Shown here: positions 1 to 11,326 of the stretch, in pieces
Position numbering within the stretch: position 1 is the stretch's first letter
Layout: every line of letters starts with the position of its first letter
The notes under the pieces: model-generated
Told to the model about the DNA's origin: nothing
Databases searched by the model: none
Seen by the model: only the letters and a program-made list of their open reading frames with translations
Assembly (NCBI GenBank): GCA_002794775.1
Contig: NBAY01000011.1
Coordinates: 310,001-374,000, forward strand
Origin: Porodaedalea pini
Lineage: Eukaryota; Basidiomycota; Agaricomycetes; Hymenochaetales; Hymenochaetaceae
Direction: 5' to 3'
Length of the DNA stretch: 64,000 nucleotides
Program-made: the position numbers and the translations under genes

Positions 1-23
1 TCACCAGATGTCTATGGAAGATC

Positions 24-572
24 TCAACGACGAATACCGCGTGCTGCGGGTTGTCCGCGGCCACGTCGAGCTGCAACGAAAAATGGCATCAGTGCTGCGC
101 TACAGGGCCCAAAATGAACGACGTACCGTTTGCTCGCATGATCGTCGCACGACCACGAGCCGTACCGATACCTCTGCCCTTCATCGCATTCGGCCCGACA
201 CGTTTGAACCTGCAAGCCGTACGGTTGAAAAGTTGATCTTTCATAAATTGCCATAGGAGTAACTCACATCGGTGCGTTCTGCAACATGTCTGGTACGATG
301 AAAAAGCGGATCATACTTCCCCTAATGTAAACCTGGTCTAGTTGCGAGACACGGCCATCCCGTCCCGTCACAGTGATCTCCTTCAGGGAGATGTTGAGCG
401 AGTCTTCCGCTACATGACACGGGTTAGAGGTGTTCAAGAACCAGGTCCAACTATGCGACACACCTTCAGCGAGCTTTCCTCTGTAAAGCTGCCCCGTCTT
501 AAGCTCTACGGTTATAATGTGTCCGAGAGACTCGTGGAGAAGTTTGACAGGTACACCTAGACTGCTGGACAT
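24..572 (-). CDS. SMD3: Small nuclear ribonucleoprotein Sm D3
   Basis: Core Sm protein of spliceosomal snRNPs; with SmB, D1, D2, E, F and G it forms the heptameric ring on U snRNAs. Four exons read on the minus strand: 572-464, 409-268, 209-127 and 70-24, giving 126 aa with consistent phases. The Sm1 motif lies at about residues 10-42 and Sm2 at about 62-78 (core [15 protein letters not shown]). The tail is the Arg/Gly-rich segment typical of D3 and ends in RGIRR. The three introns are 54-58 nt with GT-AG ends, and the first has a CTCTAAC branch site. Reading straight through intron 1 keeps the frame open, so an unspliced call would wrongly insert 18 residues. The length matches the family (about 126 aa). 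The gene diverges from IES2. Confidence 0.96.
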
Positions 573-1019
573 CGTTGGCTGAGTTTTGGATTTGAGAGAG
601 ACTGAGCGTAGAACGTTCCGCGCGCCGAGGAATTGTAGTGTGGGAAACGCATCTCGCTTACTTACCTATTGCTATACTTGACCCACTGTTAAAACACGCA
701 GTTTTCGCCCTCCAAATCTATTTTTCTCTTCAAGAGAAAAATGGCGGCTACCTTCTCCCTTTTGTTACTCACTCATATAATTTCTCGCGAATTAATGAGT
801 GTATAACGGAGGGTATAAAACCAATTTTCAAGTGAGGATTTGTTTTGGTCCAAGTATAGTAACAGGCTACTATTTGACGGCCCTCGCTCAATTCACCACG
901 AACTCCGGAAGCAGAGGAAGCATCAAGTGTAAGAGTGTTCTCTATTAACTCCTTTGCTCGAACCGCCACGTTGATCTCGACCTACAAACGCTCCTCATTT
1001 CTCAAAAATCAATTCTAAT
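573..1019. promoter_or_regulatory. Divergent intergenic region SMD3 / IES2
   Basis: This 447 bp gap separates two diverging start codons and probably holds both promoters. A TATAAAA-like box is seen at 814-820 on the plus strand, about 200 bp before the IES2 ATG. A pyrimidine-rich stretch lies around 700-770. I see no conserved coding signal; the short open frames inside it resemble nothing I know. Confidence 0.5.
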
Positions 1020-2387
1020 ATGCCTCCCCGCAGAAAGCTGCCTGTCAGAAGGGCCAGGGCCTATCGGTTTCCACTTTCGCCGCCGGTGCCTGCCATCGAA
1101 ACAATGGAGGTCGAGGGAAGTGGCGAAGGTACGAACCATCCTATTGTGTATTTTGAACCTCTCATAAGCTCAAACCTGATTAGATATGGACGTGTCAGAG
1201 GAAGAAGTCCACGTTGAGGGAGACGGTGCTTCATCTGAGGCCGGCGGCGCGCCGGAAGACGAAGCCTCCGGGAGCGAGGAAGACGAAATTGATGTGGAAG
1301 ATAATGAACAGGATGCGTTAGTTGAGGACGATGAGGAGGACCAGGAAGACGAGGTGTGTCCCGAATTCGTGCTTGAGCTTTAATGTCATGGCGTGGGCTG
1401 ATGTTTGGGTAGCTTTCTTCATCTCCATCTCGTTCGCCTCCGCCAAAGCCGACGAAGGCAAAGCCAACTCCGACAAAACCTCGGTTGAAAATCAAATTAA
1501 AGTTCTCTGGCGTAGCGCCGTCAAATGCCACTCCAACGCCCAGTGACGAGATGCCATTGCGGCCTGGTCGGAAAGGTCATCCGAAGCGTAAGCACTTCGT
1601 ACCTCATAGATTGGTATCTTGAATGCAAACACGAGACAGACGTCGATGTGGAGTCTGAAGACGACGACGACGACGACACCTCGACGCCTTCTACATCATA
1701 CGCAGGACCTACTCGTTTAACACAGAGACAAGCTGCGCTTATAGGTCTAACAGGCGTAGAGGAACTTATCGTGCTAGGTATATTGATGCAACAATATCCA
1801 AGGGATGTGTTCACTCATCATTGACTGCAGGACAACCTGTTTCAAAGAAAAAGAAGCATCTTAACGAAACGGAATTGGCACTAAAGAGAGAAGAAACAGC
1901 GAGAAAACGCAAAAATCTATCGGCGAAGAAGCTTGAAGATGAGAAGGTTCGTCCTTCTTTTTGGAACAGATGAAGAGTGCTTACCATGTGCAATATGTAG
2001 ACAGAGACCATTAACAGATTACTTAAAAAGCAAACTCGTCCTCGAGGCAAGAAAGCCACTATCGTAGCAGCAGAAGCGGACGAGGAGGGAGAACAAGATG
2101 GAGAAGACACTTCTGTGTCCGCAGCCCCGCCAATCATACCAACACTTTTCCGTTGGGTCTCTTCCAGCAAGCCAGACTCTCCTACGATGTCTTTCTCTGT
2201 GCCCCCATCGTTCATGCCTGAGTCAACCGGAGCACATGGCACGCCGTTGGTGAAACCGCCTCCGTCCAAGTCGACACCACTGTGTGATGTGAGCGGATGC
2301 GCGCTTCCGAGGAAATACAAGCTGGTGAGGGACCCCTCCAAGGGTGGATGCGGAATGGAACATCTGAAAGCACTCCAAGTTGGCTGA
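1020..2387 (+). CDS. IES2: INO80 chromatin-remodelling complex subunit Ies2 (INO80B family)
   Basis: Subunit that stimulates the Ino80 ATPase in the nucleus. Six exons: 1020-1128, 1184-1353, 1413-1587, 1640-1777, 1831-1946 and 2001-2387, giving 364 aa with all phases consistent. The N-terminal third is acidic (Glu/Asp runs), followed by a basic segment containing KIKLKFSG, typical of the family. The PAPA-1/INO80B-like region covers about residues 205-255 (motifs ELALKREETARKRKN and ETINRLLKKQ). A HIT-type zinc finger lies at residues 331-357 (C-x4-C-x16-C-x3-H, with GCGMEHLK). The donor of the fifth intron (GTTCGT) is weak but is the only one giving the conserved junction. Divergent from SMD3 and tandem with COG2. 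Confidence 0.93.
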
Positions 2388-2699
2388 ATCATCCTGATGT
2401 GTCGAGATCTCACTCTTTTGTCTGCCCTCTATGATCGTTACAATGCTCTTCAAGTCCTCATATAGCTGTATTAGCATACATTTCGTTACCTTTTTCAATC
2501 TACTGACGTTCCCCGCCGTGAATCTTATGCCCTTTTGCCTGTGTAGTTTCCTTCATGATAAGCAGTCGTCTGGTCTGGAAATAAAGGTTTAAGTACTCAG
2601 CCGTCGATCGCTGAAGTCTTGCTCGCGTATCACGTTGGCCAGAGTGTGAACCAGCGCCGCAACACCTAATTATTCGCATCGGGTTTTATAGAACCCTCC
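2388..2699. other. IES2-COG2 intergenic region
   Basis: This 312 bp interval holds the IES2 3' end and the COG2 promoter. An AATAAA-like signal occurs near 2579-2584. Nothing coding is recognised. Confidence 0.5.
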
Positions 2700-5600
2700 A
2701 TGTCAACAAGAGACGCATCAACTACTGCACATTCCACTCGCGATCCTTTCGTGTTAGATAGGCTAGCGGAGGAACTAGCCGTTCGCGAAGGAGACTCTAC
2801 AGCTTCTCTCGTAGAGCGGCGCTCGACCTCGGTCGATCTGCTACAGTTGCAGCCATTATCTCATGACAACGAGTATCTGACTGCGCCGGACTTCAATGTC
2901 GAGGAATTTCTGCTGTCACGCTCGAATACTTCTTTGCCGGACCTTCGCACGGAACTGCGCGAGTATCTAGCAACGCTCAAGGAGGAGCTCGTCCGACTCA
3001 TCAACGATGACTATGAGGCTTTCATTAGTCTCAGCACGGACTTGCAGGGGGAGGGAGAAAGGCTAGAACGGATTAAATGGCCCCTTGGCGAGCTTCGTTC
3101 TCGGATACTGGTGAGGGATGTTGTTCTGGGCAGGTTGCAAAGCTTAATATTCAATCAGGAGTCGAGAAGTCAACTGCAAGGAGTCCAGGACAGTGTGAAG
3201 GATAAACTTGAACACAGGGCTGCGTTGCGGGAGGAGAAGGTATATGTGTCTCTCAACTATAAAACCACGAGCTGCAGCTTACACCATCTTTCAAGGCAGT
3301 GCTACAACTTCTGTTGAAAATATCAGATTCAATCGCTCGATTGGAGTCGTTGTTGCTCATATCGTCTCCCCAAGAAGGTGGTTCTCCAGATCAAAGTACA
3401 TACGCAGACAGAAGTTTCGCAGGCGACGACATTGCGGATGAAAAGTACGTGATCCTCGTACGTTGAAGATCCTTGCTCATCACTCTGTAATAGGTCACCG
3501 AAGGGAAATCGTGCCAAACACCTTCTCCGGATTGCGACGGAGTACAACCAGCTGCTTTACCACTCGAATAAGGCTTCTAATAACAATTGTGTCTTTGTAA
3601 CTGAAATGCAATGGGTTTGTGAGCTGCATAATCAATCCGTCGTTTTCCATCACTAACACAGATGCTGCAGAGAATAGAAAGGATCAAATCGACACTCTCG
3701 TCGGACCTCGAACATCATTTTGCGATTACCCTGCTTTCGTTAACCTCGTCTGACAAGGCCTATTCGGGAAAGGCTCGACCGCCAGAAACGGAGCATGCCA
3801 AGCTCATGTCAGAACTGGTCGATTGTCTTCGGGCGTATGACATGCTCGGGCTCTGGAGAGACGCAGAGGATGTCATACGACGTGAGGTCGTTCGAGGGTT
3901 CGTGAAGAAGGTACATCTAGCTCGACTAAGTTTAGCAAAACTCTCGTCTGACAAAATACATTTCACTTTAGACAATATATCCAGGCTCTCTCTCAGGTCC
4001 TCTCTCCCCAGTGGTTCCTCACACGCCTTTTCCCCAACAATCTACCGGAGCTTCGTTGTTTTCACGGCCGCCTCCCACGCCTTATACCCCGTATACTGCC
4101 TTCACGTCGCAGCAGAATCCTTTCTTTTCAAATCCCGCAGATTTTGATTCAAGCATCTATTTGTTAGACGATAACGACAATCCTCTGGCAAGCCTATATA
4201 ACCAAGTACTTCGATTCATTTCGAGAGATATGAAGGCTATTATGGAAGCTGCGGATCGAGTTGGAGTAAAAGGGCCTCGCAAATTGACAAGGTCTCCCGT
4301 TTTATCGGCAGGTATCGAAGACGACGTTAATGGCTCGGCGGAGTACGGCTTTGACATCTTGTCGAACGTGATCTGGGCTGAAGTGTCTCGGGCTATAATG
4401 GATGATCTGGGCTCGTTGGTTTTCGCGGCAGGAAAGCCAGATGAATTTCGCAAGGTAGGCAAGAAGAATATGTCCCTGGCTTTTCAAGGTTGACCATAAA
4501 CGTCTCCAGAATTACGAGACAACGCAGGCTTTCATTCGCTCCTTTGAATACCTAGCTCCTTCAATTCAGTCAGTCAAAATATTTAGACGGCATCCTGGAC
4601 TTGAGGCATTCGAACGACGGTGGCAACTACCTATATATTTCCAGTTACGCTGGAAAGACATTGTTGGTCGCGTCGAGGAAGCATTGGAATCCAAAACACT
4701 TTCTGCGACCACCAGTAACGCGAAGTCGGCCCATAACGAAGCTGCATTTGTCCTGAGTCAATCCGTGGCCATTTGGAATGCCTTATCTCAGTGTTGGAGT
4801 GCCGAGATGTATCTGCCTGATCTCGGTCCAAGGTTTTGGAAACTAACTTTACAGGCACGTAACTATCCCACACAGTATATCGATGCCTCTGATTTTGGAC
4901 CCTTTAGCTGGTAAAGAGATATCGCACCTGGGTTGAGTCCAGCCTACCGCCACTGGAAGCTTCGGTGAAGACAAAGACGCCTATAGTAGACAAGGTAGCA
5001 CCTGCTTCAAACTTCGAACACTAAACATAATAATTTGCTTTATTCATAGATATCTGGGCCAGGACTGCCAAGCTCTCGCTCATCTACTCCTGCTTCATCG
5101 CAGGACAATTCATCCGTAGATCGTACAACTGAGGACGACAGGTGCTTGCATCAGTGTGCAATGCTAATGCAGGACCTTAAAGAAATGGAACGCGCAGTTT
5201 TATGGCTTTGGAAAGAGCAAATCAGTGCGATGCTTCCACAGAATTTCGCGGATGAAGATCAGTCCAGCCAACCAGAGAGTAAGTATAATCCAACGGTTGA
5301 GATTTTGTCCTTTATCTAAACGAAGCGACCTTTTGCAGATGCTCTGAGATCCGCTTTGTCCTCCGTAACAGAATTCTTACCGCTATTATCATCCCAAGTA
5401 GAAGCGATACTCACTCGTCGATGCTGCGATGCGCTGGCACCTGTCAAGTCCCTTCCTGGACAATTCCGTGCAACCTCGCAGAAGCACATGCCGACGAAGC
5501 CTAGCTCGTTTGTGCCGTTAATTTTGAGACCAGTAAAGTTATTCTTCGGAGTGGACACGGGAGAAGGCGAGGCGAAAGCTTTGAGGAAGGACTTCTGCAA

Positions 5601-6106
5601 TCCGATAAGCACAAACATCGTTGACTCAGTCTCAAATAGGTAGATTGAATCATTTCATTCTGATGACTCTATCTCACATAACCTAGATATATTTCGCACC
5701 TTACAGGAATGCGCAAGACCGAGGAATCATTGCGACGTCTACGGATGGGAAAGAGGACTGGATTCTCATTGTTCGGTGGCTCGGGTTCCAGCACTGATGA
5801 TGACAGTCGGGATGAAGAGCGAGTACATGCTCAGCTGATACTAGATGTAAGGGCATTTGGAAAGGACGCGGAAGCTTTAGGGGTTGACCTCGATACTTGC
5901 TCGTCTTTCAAAGCTTTGGATCATTCTGTGCATGCCAATGCAGGGGACCCAGAGGTCTATTTATGATTATAGCCTTTCGGCTATCTATACTATGCCTAAT
6001 CATTCAGATGGAGGTAGAAAGAGAAAGAACAGCGTTTCATAGTCTTCTGATGATAAAAGACTGTCTACATAATATCGAAGATTGGCAGATACGAGTTGAT
6101 AAGTAA
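2700..6106 (+). CDS. COG2: Conserved oligomeric Golgi complex subunit 2 (Cog2)
   Basis: Lobe-A subunit of the COG tether for retrograde vesicles at the Golgi. Exons: 2700-3239, 3296-3444, 3494-3614, 3662-3910, 3972-4454, 4510-4854, 4908-4994, 5050-5278, 5339-5639, 5687-5954 and 6008-6106 (956 aa). The N-terminal COG2 domain is clear at about residues 60-180 (DFNVEEFLLSR; LVRLINDDYEAFISLSTDL; WPLGELRSRI). The DUF3510-type C-terminal domain covers about residues 700-900 (MRKTEESLRRLRMGK). The sixth intron (4855-4907) starts with GC, not GT. If the last intron (GTCTAT donor) is not used, the protein ends at 5966 with 927 aa. The 3' end lies only 21 bp from that of convergent VPS8. Confidence 0.93.
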
Positions 6107-6127
6107 CGAGGCAATTGCTGTTTTACA

Positions 6128-9100
6128 CTATGCAGAGAGTGAGTTGGAGGGGTAACATGCAAAATGGTAGACTCCGAAGCGGGATACGATAATTGGATTT
6201 CGAGAGGGAGTGGACTGATCGTTTGGGACTGCGCCCGCATAAACCTGTTTCCTACAGTTCAAGCACTTTGAAGAGGGAGCCGTCCACCCACTCGAGTGTG
6301 CCTTCGTCAGGTCCTCAAATGCGTCAAAAAAGTCACCGTCAACGATACGCTTGCTCATCGAGAGCAGATCGCCTTCTGAACGATAGGACTCGAGCATGCT
6401 TGTGAGAATGTTTCGAAATTCTGCATATTTCGTGCCAGAGTGGCTGTGCGAACGTTCGGTAGAAACAACTAGGCGCTTGAAAAGACGAGGGAAGGAAACG
6501 GCTTTTGTAGAGCTCACTGCAACAAGGCTAGTGAACGAGTCTTGAACCAATGCGCGTAAAGAGGTTATAATCTGTTCCTCCGTCGAAGTGCCTGATGATG
6601 ACACATCGCCAGATGACATGCTGGATGAAATTGCTTGAACCGTGTCAATCTGACTACGGAGCAGCTTGAACCATAGATCTTCCAGCGGGACGTCAGCCTC
6701 GGCTGTTTGCTGGGAGTCTTCTCTGCATATATCGATACCCATCCGACACAAGGCTTCAAGTTTGGCCACAAGCAGTTCCAAGTTTGGAGACATAGAGGAA
6801 GAGCCCTCTGTGCGTAGTAGCTCTTCCCCGAGTTCAGCTGTTAGCTCATAACTGAAACTCTCGAGCTTGGACAAGGAAGCCACTGCACTGTCCTCATTGA
6901 GCAGCCAAACAACCGCCTCGTACATCCTTGCCTCCTCACAAATGCCGACAATTTCGTCAACGTCCAAAGAATCCCTAGGAAGGTACTCAAGTCCCACAAT
7001 GACGTTTGATGGTTCCAATTGACAAAGGAGTTTCAAGTAAAGCTTTCGCAGACCGCTGTGGACTGACGTCGAAGGTCCACCCTCTCTAGTGTAGCCAAGA
7101 GACCCCTCACCAAGAGGCGGCGGTCCCAGAAGACACCGAAGGTAAGCGTATTGCTTATGAACATCCTCTTCCTCAAAACTGTTTATCACTCGTGAGTGCA
7201 TATCAGGCACATACTTATCGATAAGTAGCGCTGTGTGCGGTATGCTGCCTTGCAACAGCAGAGGAAACGAATCCTGAAGGCCAGAAAGAACGTCCTCCGG
7301 AAGTTGATTTCCATTTGTTCGGCATGCTTGCGATAGAGTCTCTTCCACACCCGGAAAAATCTCATCGGAGTGCAGCTCCGGGTCGTGAACATAGGTCTGC
7401 AGTAAGGAAGCCCATTGGCCTTCCTGGCGATACCAATTTCGTAGGATGCGGTAGAAGCGAGCTTCTTCAAATAGGCTTAAGATTTTTTCACTGTCGTGAG
7501 GCGTGTATGCAGAAAGAAGGAATTCCGCAGCGAGTTGACGATCTTCTCGCGTACTTTGATCTGTGTCGGAGGCCAAACCGATCAGAAGATTTTGCAGAGA
7601 GCTCGGGGCGATGTGAATGAACTGCGGGTATTTTGGCACATTTCGGGCGATGAAGATGTTGACAAACGTGACATCAGCCGGTGAAAGAATCGGACCAGAC
7701 GTCGACACTATATCGAGCAAGATTTTAATTATAATCTGTCTGCTCGTTCCATTTGCCTCGTCGTTGAGATAGCTTTGCTCAAAGGCAATGTCTAACACGT
7801 GAAGGAAGGCTTCGGCGTCGAAGCGTAGGAAGAGTCGAGCGTATGGATAGGTCGGTTCTATTCCCCCTTCTTCGTCTGCTGTAAGGACCAGTCTTTCACC
7901 CTCCCCGGCTGGCCATACACTGGAGCGACCATAGAATAGCAACGAGTAGACATCAGTCTGTGCTTTTAACGCATCCTCTGGCGATAACAAAGTTTCGCTT
8001 GGATATCTCAATCCCGATAGGATGTTCGATAGGTAAGGATAGATTTTGTACGCATTTAACACAAGGTGTTCCTCGTTAGCAGCATTATAAGACCTTGGCG
8101 AGTCGAGGCTGGTCGATCCAAGCGCCCGCTCCCTTCTGATTTGTTGTACTCTTCGCACCATTTTGAGGAGCTCAATAATGGGTGTGATATAGTCCTGGAG
8201 CGCAGTGTTGTAGATGTAAATGAGGGCGTCGTAGAGGCGGTATTTCTGACAAAGCGTAAGAGCCTGGTTGATGTCTAGACAATCAGGATCGATATGCCAT
8301 ATAATTCGTTCAGCGGCCTCATAATCACCGTCCTCGTCGTGCATGGCCACGAGACGCTGAGTGATTCGAGGTGGGATAAAATGGATAGTGCTATCCAAGA
8401 TAAAAGGCTCGAGTTGACGCAGGAAAATCTGCGAGATCCCAGAATCATCATAGTGCTGGAAGAGATCCTCGAAGAGGAAATCAAAATCATCCAGAGCTAT
8501 GCAGGCCCTAGTACATGTTGACACCAGGTCTTCGAACAATGAAGTCCGATCGACCCCTCGGTTGTCAGTGGTAACATGCGTCGAATCCGTCAATCGATCC
8601 TCTGAGAAAACATAGCGAGTGGAAGCGACCATTAGGTCGCTCATCTTTTCGCCGACCATCGTGTGCATCGAGTCAACATCGTCGGGAAGCCCATTCTTAT
8701 TGCCCTTCGCCTGGCCAATGTAATAATCTCTGGCCAGATTTATAGCACTCAAGAAGTCGCCAGCTTGAACATACAGCAGTATACGGTCTGCCCACGACAG
8801 CAGTGTGCCAACCTTCATATCTTTGTACTCCTACGAAAGATGAGATAAGAGAACCACGAGAAGCAATTCGATCTTTACTTACGAGGAAGAAAATCTTGCC
8901 TTTATAAACTCGCACACTATGCTGGATGTCCCGTACGGAATCTTGATAAGCCATGACACCATTTGAGGTATAGCTAAGAGTCGGTGAAACCAAGCTTAAG
9001 GCATCGTAAAGAATATTCTCCACGATTTTAGAAGTACGTATATCGAAGACTTCGAGTGTAGTATCCGTAAGAAGAATGATTTGCTGGCAAAGAGTGTGTC

Positions 9101-11165
9101 AGAAATCGACAACCTGAAATTTATCATAGGCTTACATTGAGGTTCAACCATTGAATAGCAAGGATGTCAGACCGAAGAGTGAAAAGACTGTGTTCCTCAA
9201 AGTTGACTCTGCCGACGTCCAACTTCTCAACTTTACCGGTCTTCTCGTTCCGAACAGTTTGGGAAAGTCGTGATTCGGAAACCCGAAGGATATATAATGT
9301 GCTGCCCCAAGAATATGCAAGGAGAGGACATATGACGTCATGCTGGTCACTTTGTCTTTTGTTGCGTTTTTTAAGATCGCTTATCGGATTTTCTGAAGTG
9401 GAGATGCTCGGAAACCACGCAAGACAGCCTCGCCATCTCGACTTTCCGCTGCTCCCGTCCTCACCCTCTCGATGGCGCCGAAACCAAGTCTTTGGAGTTG
9501 GCTTCAAGCCTACGATCACAAGTTTGATAGGGGTCAACATTGCGACAAGCTGGTATGAGTCAGTAGGGTGTTCAACCGTACCCAGAGGCAGTGGCCCCAT
9601 GGATAGAATTGTACTACCCTTGCGATGGACTTGTTGAGGAGAAAATCGTGGGGTAACTGAGCCGTTAGTCGAAGAGGTTGTCGACCCGTTTGGAGGTTCT
9701 GCGCGTTTCACGTGTTGCGACAAAACTACTAGCTCCTCTTCCGGATATTTGCCTAATAATCGTAGGCAATCGTTCGCTTCCATGAAAAGTACTTTCCCTA
9801 GACTGTGGAAAAATGTCAATCCCTGGTCGTCTGCAGAAACGAATGCTGTGTGCCGTCCAGATATAAATCCAAGCGAGACAACGCGTGAGCCCAAAAGATG
9901 ACCTTCTTGGCGACCAGACCGGACAGCAGCCAAGGTAGTTGGAAGGACAGTGCGTGCCGCAACGAGTGGATGTTTAATGTCGAAAAGCTGAATGTGACCC
10001 CGGTCATGACCAACTGCTACGAATGTGTGATCATGCGAAAGGGCCAAAGCCGTAACAGGTCCGAAAGATCTAGCTAACCAAACGAAGTCGGCGACGAGCA
10101 AGAACAAGAAAAAACAAGCCCACCTGAGTTGTCATCCCCGCATATACATTTTAGCTCCTGCTTGAAGTCAAACACAAACACACGTCCAGCATCGGTGCCA
10201 ATGCAAATCAACCCATTTGCTGCCATAACTGTCGGTGAACCTAAGACAGGAGATCCAAGGACAGCATTGGCCTTCTCCGATGTCTTATGGTAAACATACT
10301 CTTCGATAACCCGCAAAATCGTCCATCTAAAGGCCTCCTGCTGCTTTTCGTCCCTCGATGCAGACGAATAGGCCGCCCGTAAGTTGGAGGCGGATGATGT
10401 TCGTGAGATAGACGAGAAATGAGAGGGTGACGGAGTCATAGCATCTCGCCCAAGAAAATGTGCAGTACCTAGACTCGACGACGAGGCAATACGTTGCTGT
10501 TGAGCGTTAGGCAGACTTGACCGCAACCTTGAGATGCTGGGATGAAGGAAAGGTCGGACATCCCCAGTCGACATGCCTCCTACGTACGGTGAACCCATTC
10601 TGATAGGCGGCGCAATCGGTCTAGGGACAGAAGGATTTGACATTGATTCTTCAGATGCTGGAGTTTCTACCTGAACGTCTTTGCACGTGAGTGACATAGA
10701 AATGTGAGTTAATGAAGCATAAGAACGCACGACGTGGACATGTTCGTAAGTCTCATGGGAGTCATTCACTTGGCGCATGGAATCCGGATCAAAAGCACCA
10801 TCATCACTGTCCAATTCGTCGTCGTCCAACACATCCTTCAGTTGTTCGTGATACCCGCCTGAAGGCTCCTCGGCATCTTTGCCAGTGTACAGAAACTCTT
10901 CATCTTCCTCGTTTTCGCCGTCTTGATCTTCTTGCCCTGTTCCGTCTCCAAGCCAGTCCTGTCCGTCGTTGGAGCCATTTTCGCTGAATATTTCGTCCAT
11001 GCGCGAAGAGTAGTCGCCCTGCCCATTCAGGTCTGAAGCATCTTCGCTGGAAAGAGTGTCGCGTGAAAGATTCCTAATAGTTGTATAGTCATCTTCGTCA
11101 GTGCCATCTTCTTGGGTTGGGACATCTAAGCTGTCGGAGAATGACGCTGCCGACGCTGCCGACAT
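6128..11165 (-). CDS. VPS8: Vacuolar protein sorting protein 8 (Vps8, CORVET subunit)
   Basis: CORVET subunit that binds Rab5-type GTPase and tethers early endosomes. Exons on the minus strand: 11165-10124, 10073-9136, 9083-8883 and 8830-6128, giving 1627 aa in phase. The start is ATG at 11163-11165 (MSAASAASF); the reading frame extends slightly upstream only through a GTG. The N-terminus is acidic and Ser-rich. Beta-propeller strands follow (for example NGLICIGTDAGRVFVFDF and TFVAVGHDRGHIQLFD), then a long alpha-solenoid typical of Vps8 (KVGTLLSWADRILLYVQAGD). The C-terminus has a C-x2-C pair near residue 1583 but no complete RING. An in-frame 60 nt stretch (10730-10671, GTGCGT...TTCAG) may be an unrecognised intron. 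The 5' end now abuts the LINE. Confidence 0.93.
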
Positions 11166-11255
11166 TGCGAGAGCCCGGAGGCGCGAGCGGCTTTCTACCA
11201 CGAGGACACGTTTGAGGATCACCGATCAGCGTGCGAGTAGATTTGTGGAAACCAC
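11166..11255. promoter_or_regulatory. Remnant of the VPS8 half of the VPS8/COG3 divergent promoter
   Basis: Only 90 bp remain between the VPS8 start codon and the LINE boundary. The outermost 11 bp (11245-11255) are one copy of the LINE target duplication. The other promoter half lies at 55446-55550. Confidence 0.7.
11245..11255. repeat. Target-site duplication, left copy (GTGGAAACCAC)
   Basis: The 11 bp GTGGAAACCAC recurs exactly at 55446-55456, flanking the LINE on both sides. The word is itself an inverted repeat (GTGG, AAA, CCAC). Confidence 0.85.
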
Positions 11256-11326
11256 TTCCTTCCTACCATCATCACTGACCGTGGGAAAATCTTGCTCCAA
11301 GCCTCATCTCTTATCCTTTCCTCGCT

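Noticed and set aside
264..572. SmD3 as a single-exon 102-aa protein
   Set aside because: The open frame reads through a 54 nt intron and lacks the RG-rich tail found in two further exons.
638..969. Small open frames in the SMD3/IES2 gap
   Set aside because: Low-complexity, overlapping on both strands, with no family resemblance; treated as promoter.
1811..2413. 200-codon minus-strand open frame opposite IES2
   Set aside because: It is a shadow of IES2 exons 5-6, whose plus-strand protein matches a known family over its whole length.
9164..9637. 157-codon plus-strand open frame inside VPS8
   Set aside because: It lies antisense to conserved VPS8 sequence and has no recognisable domain.
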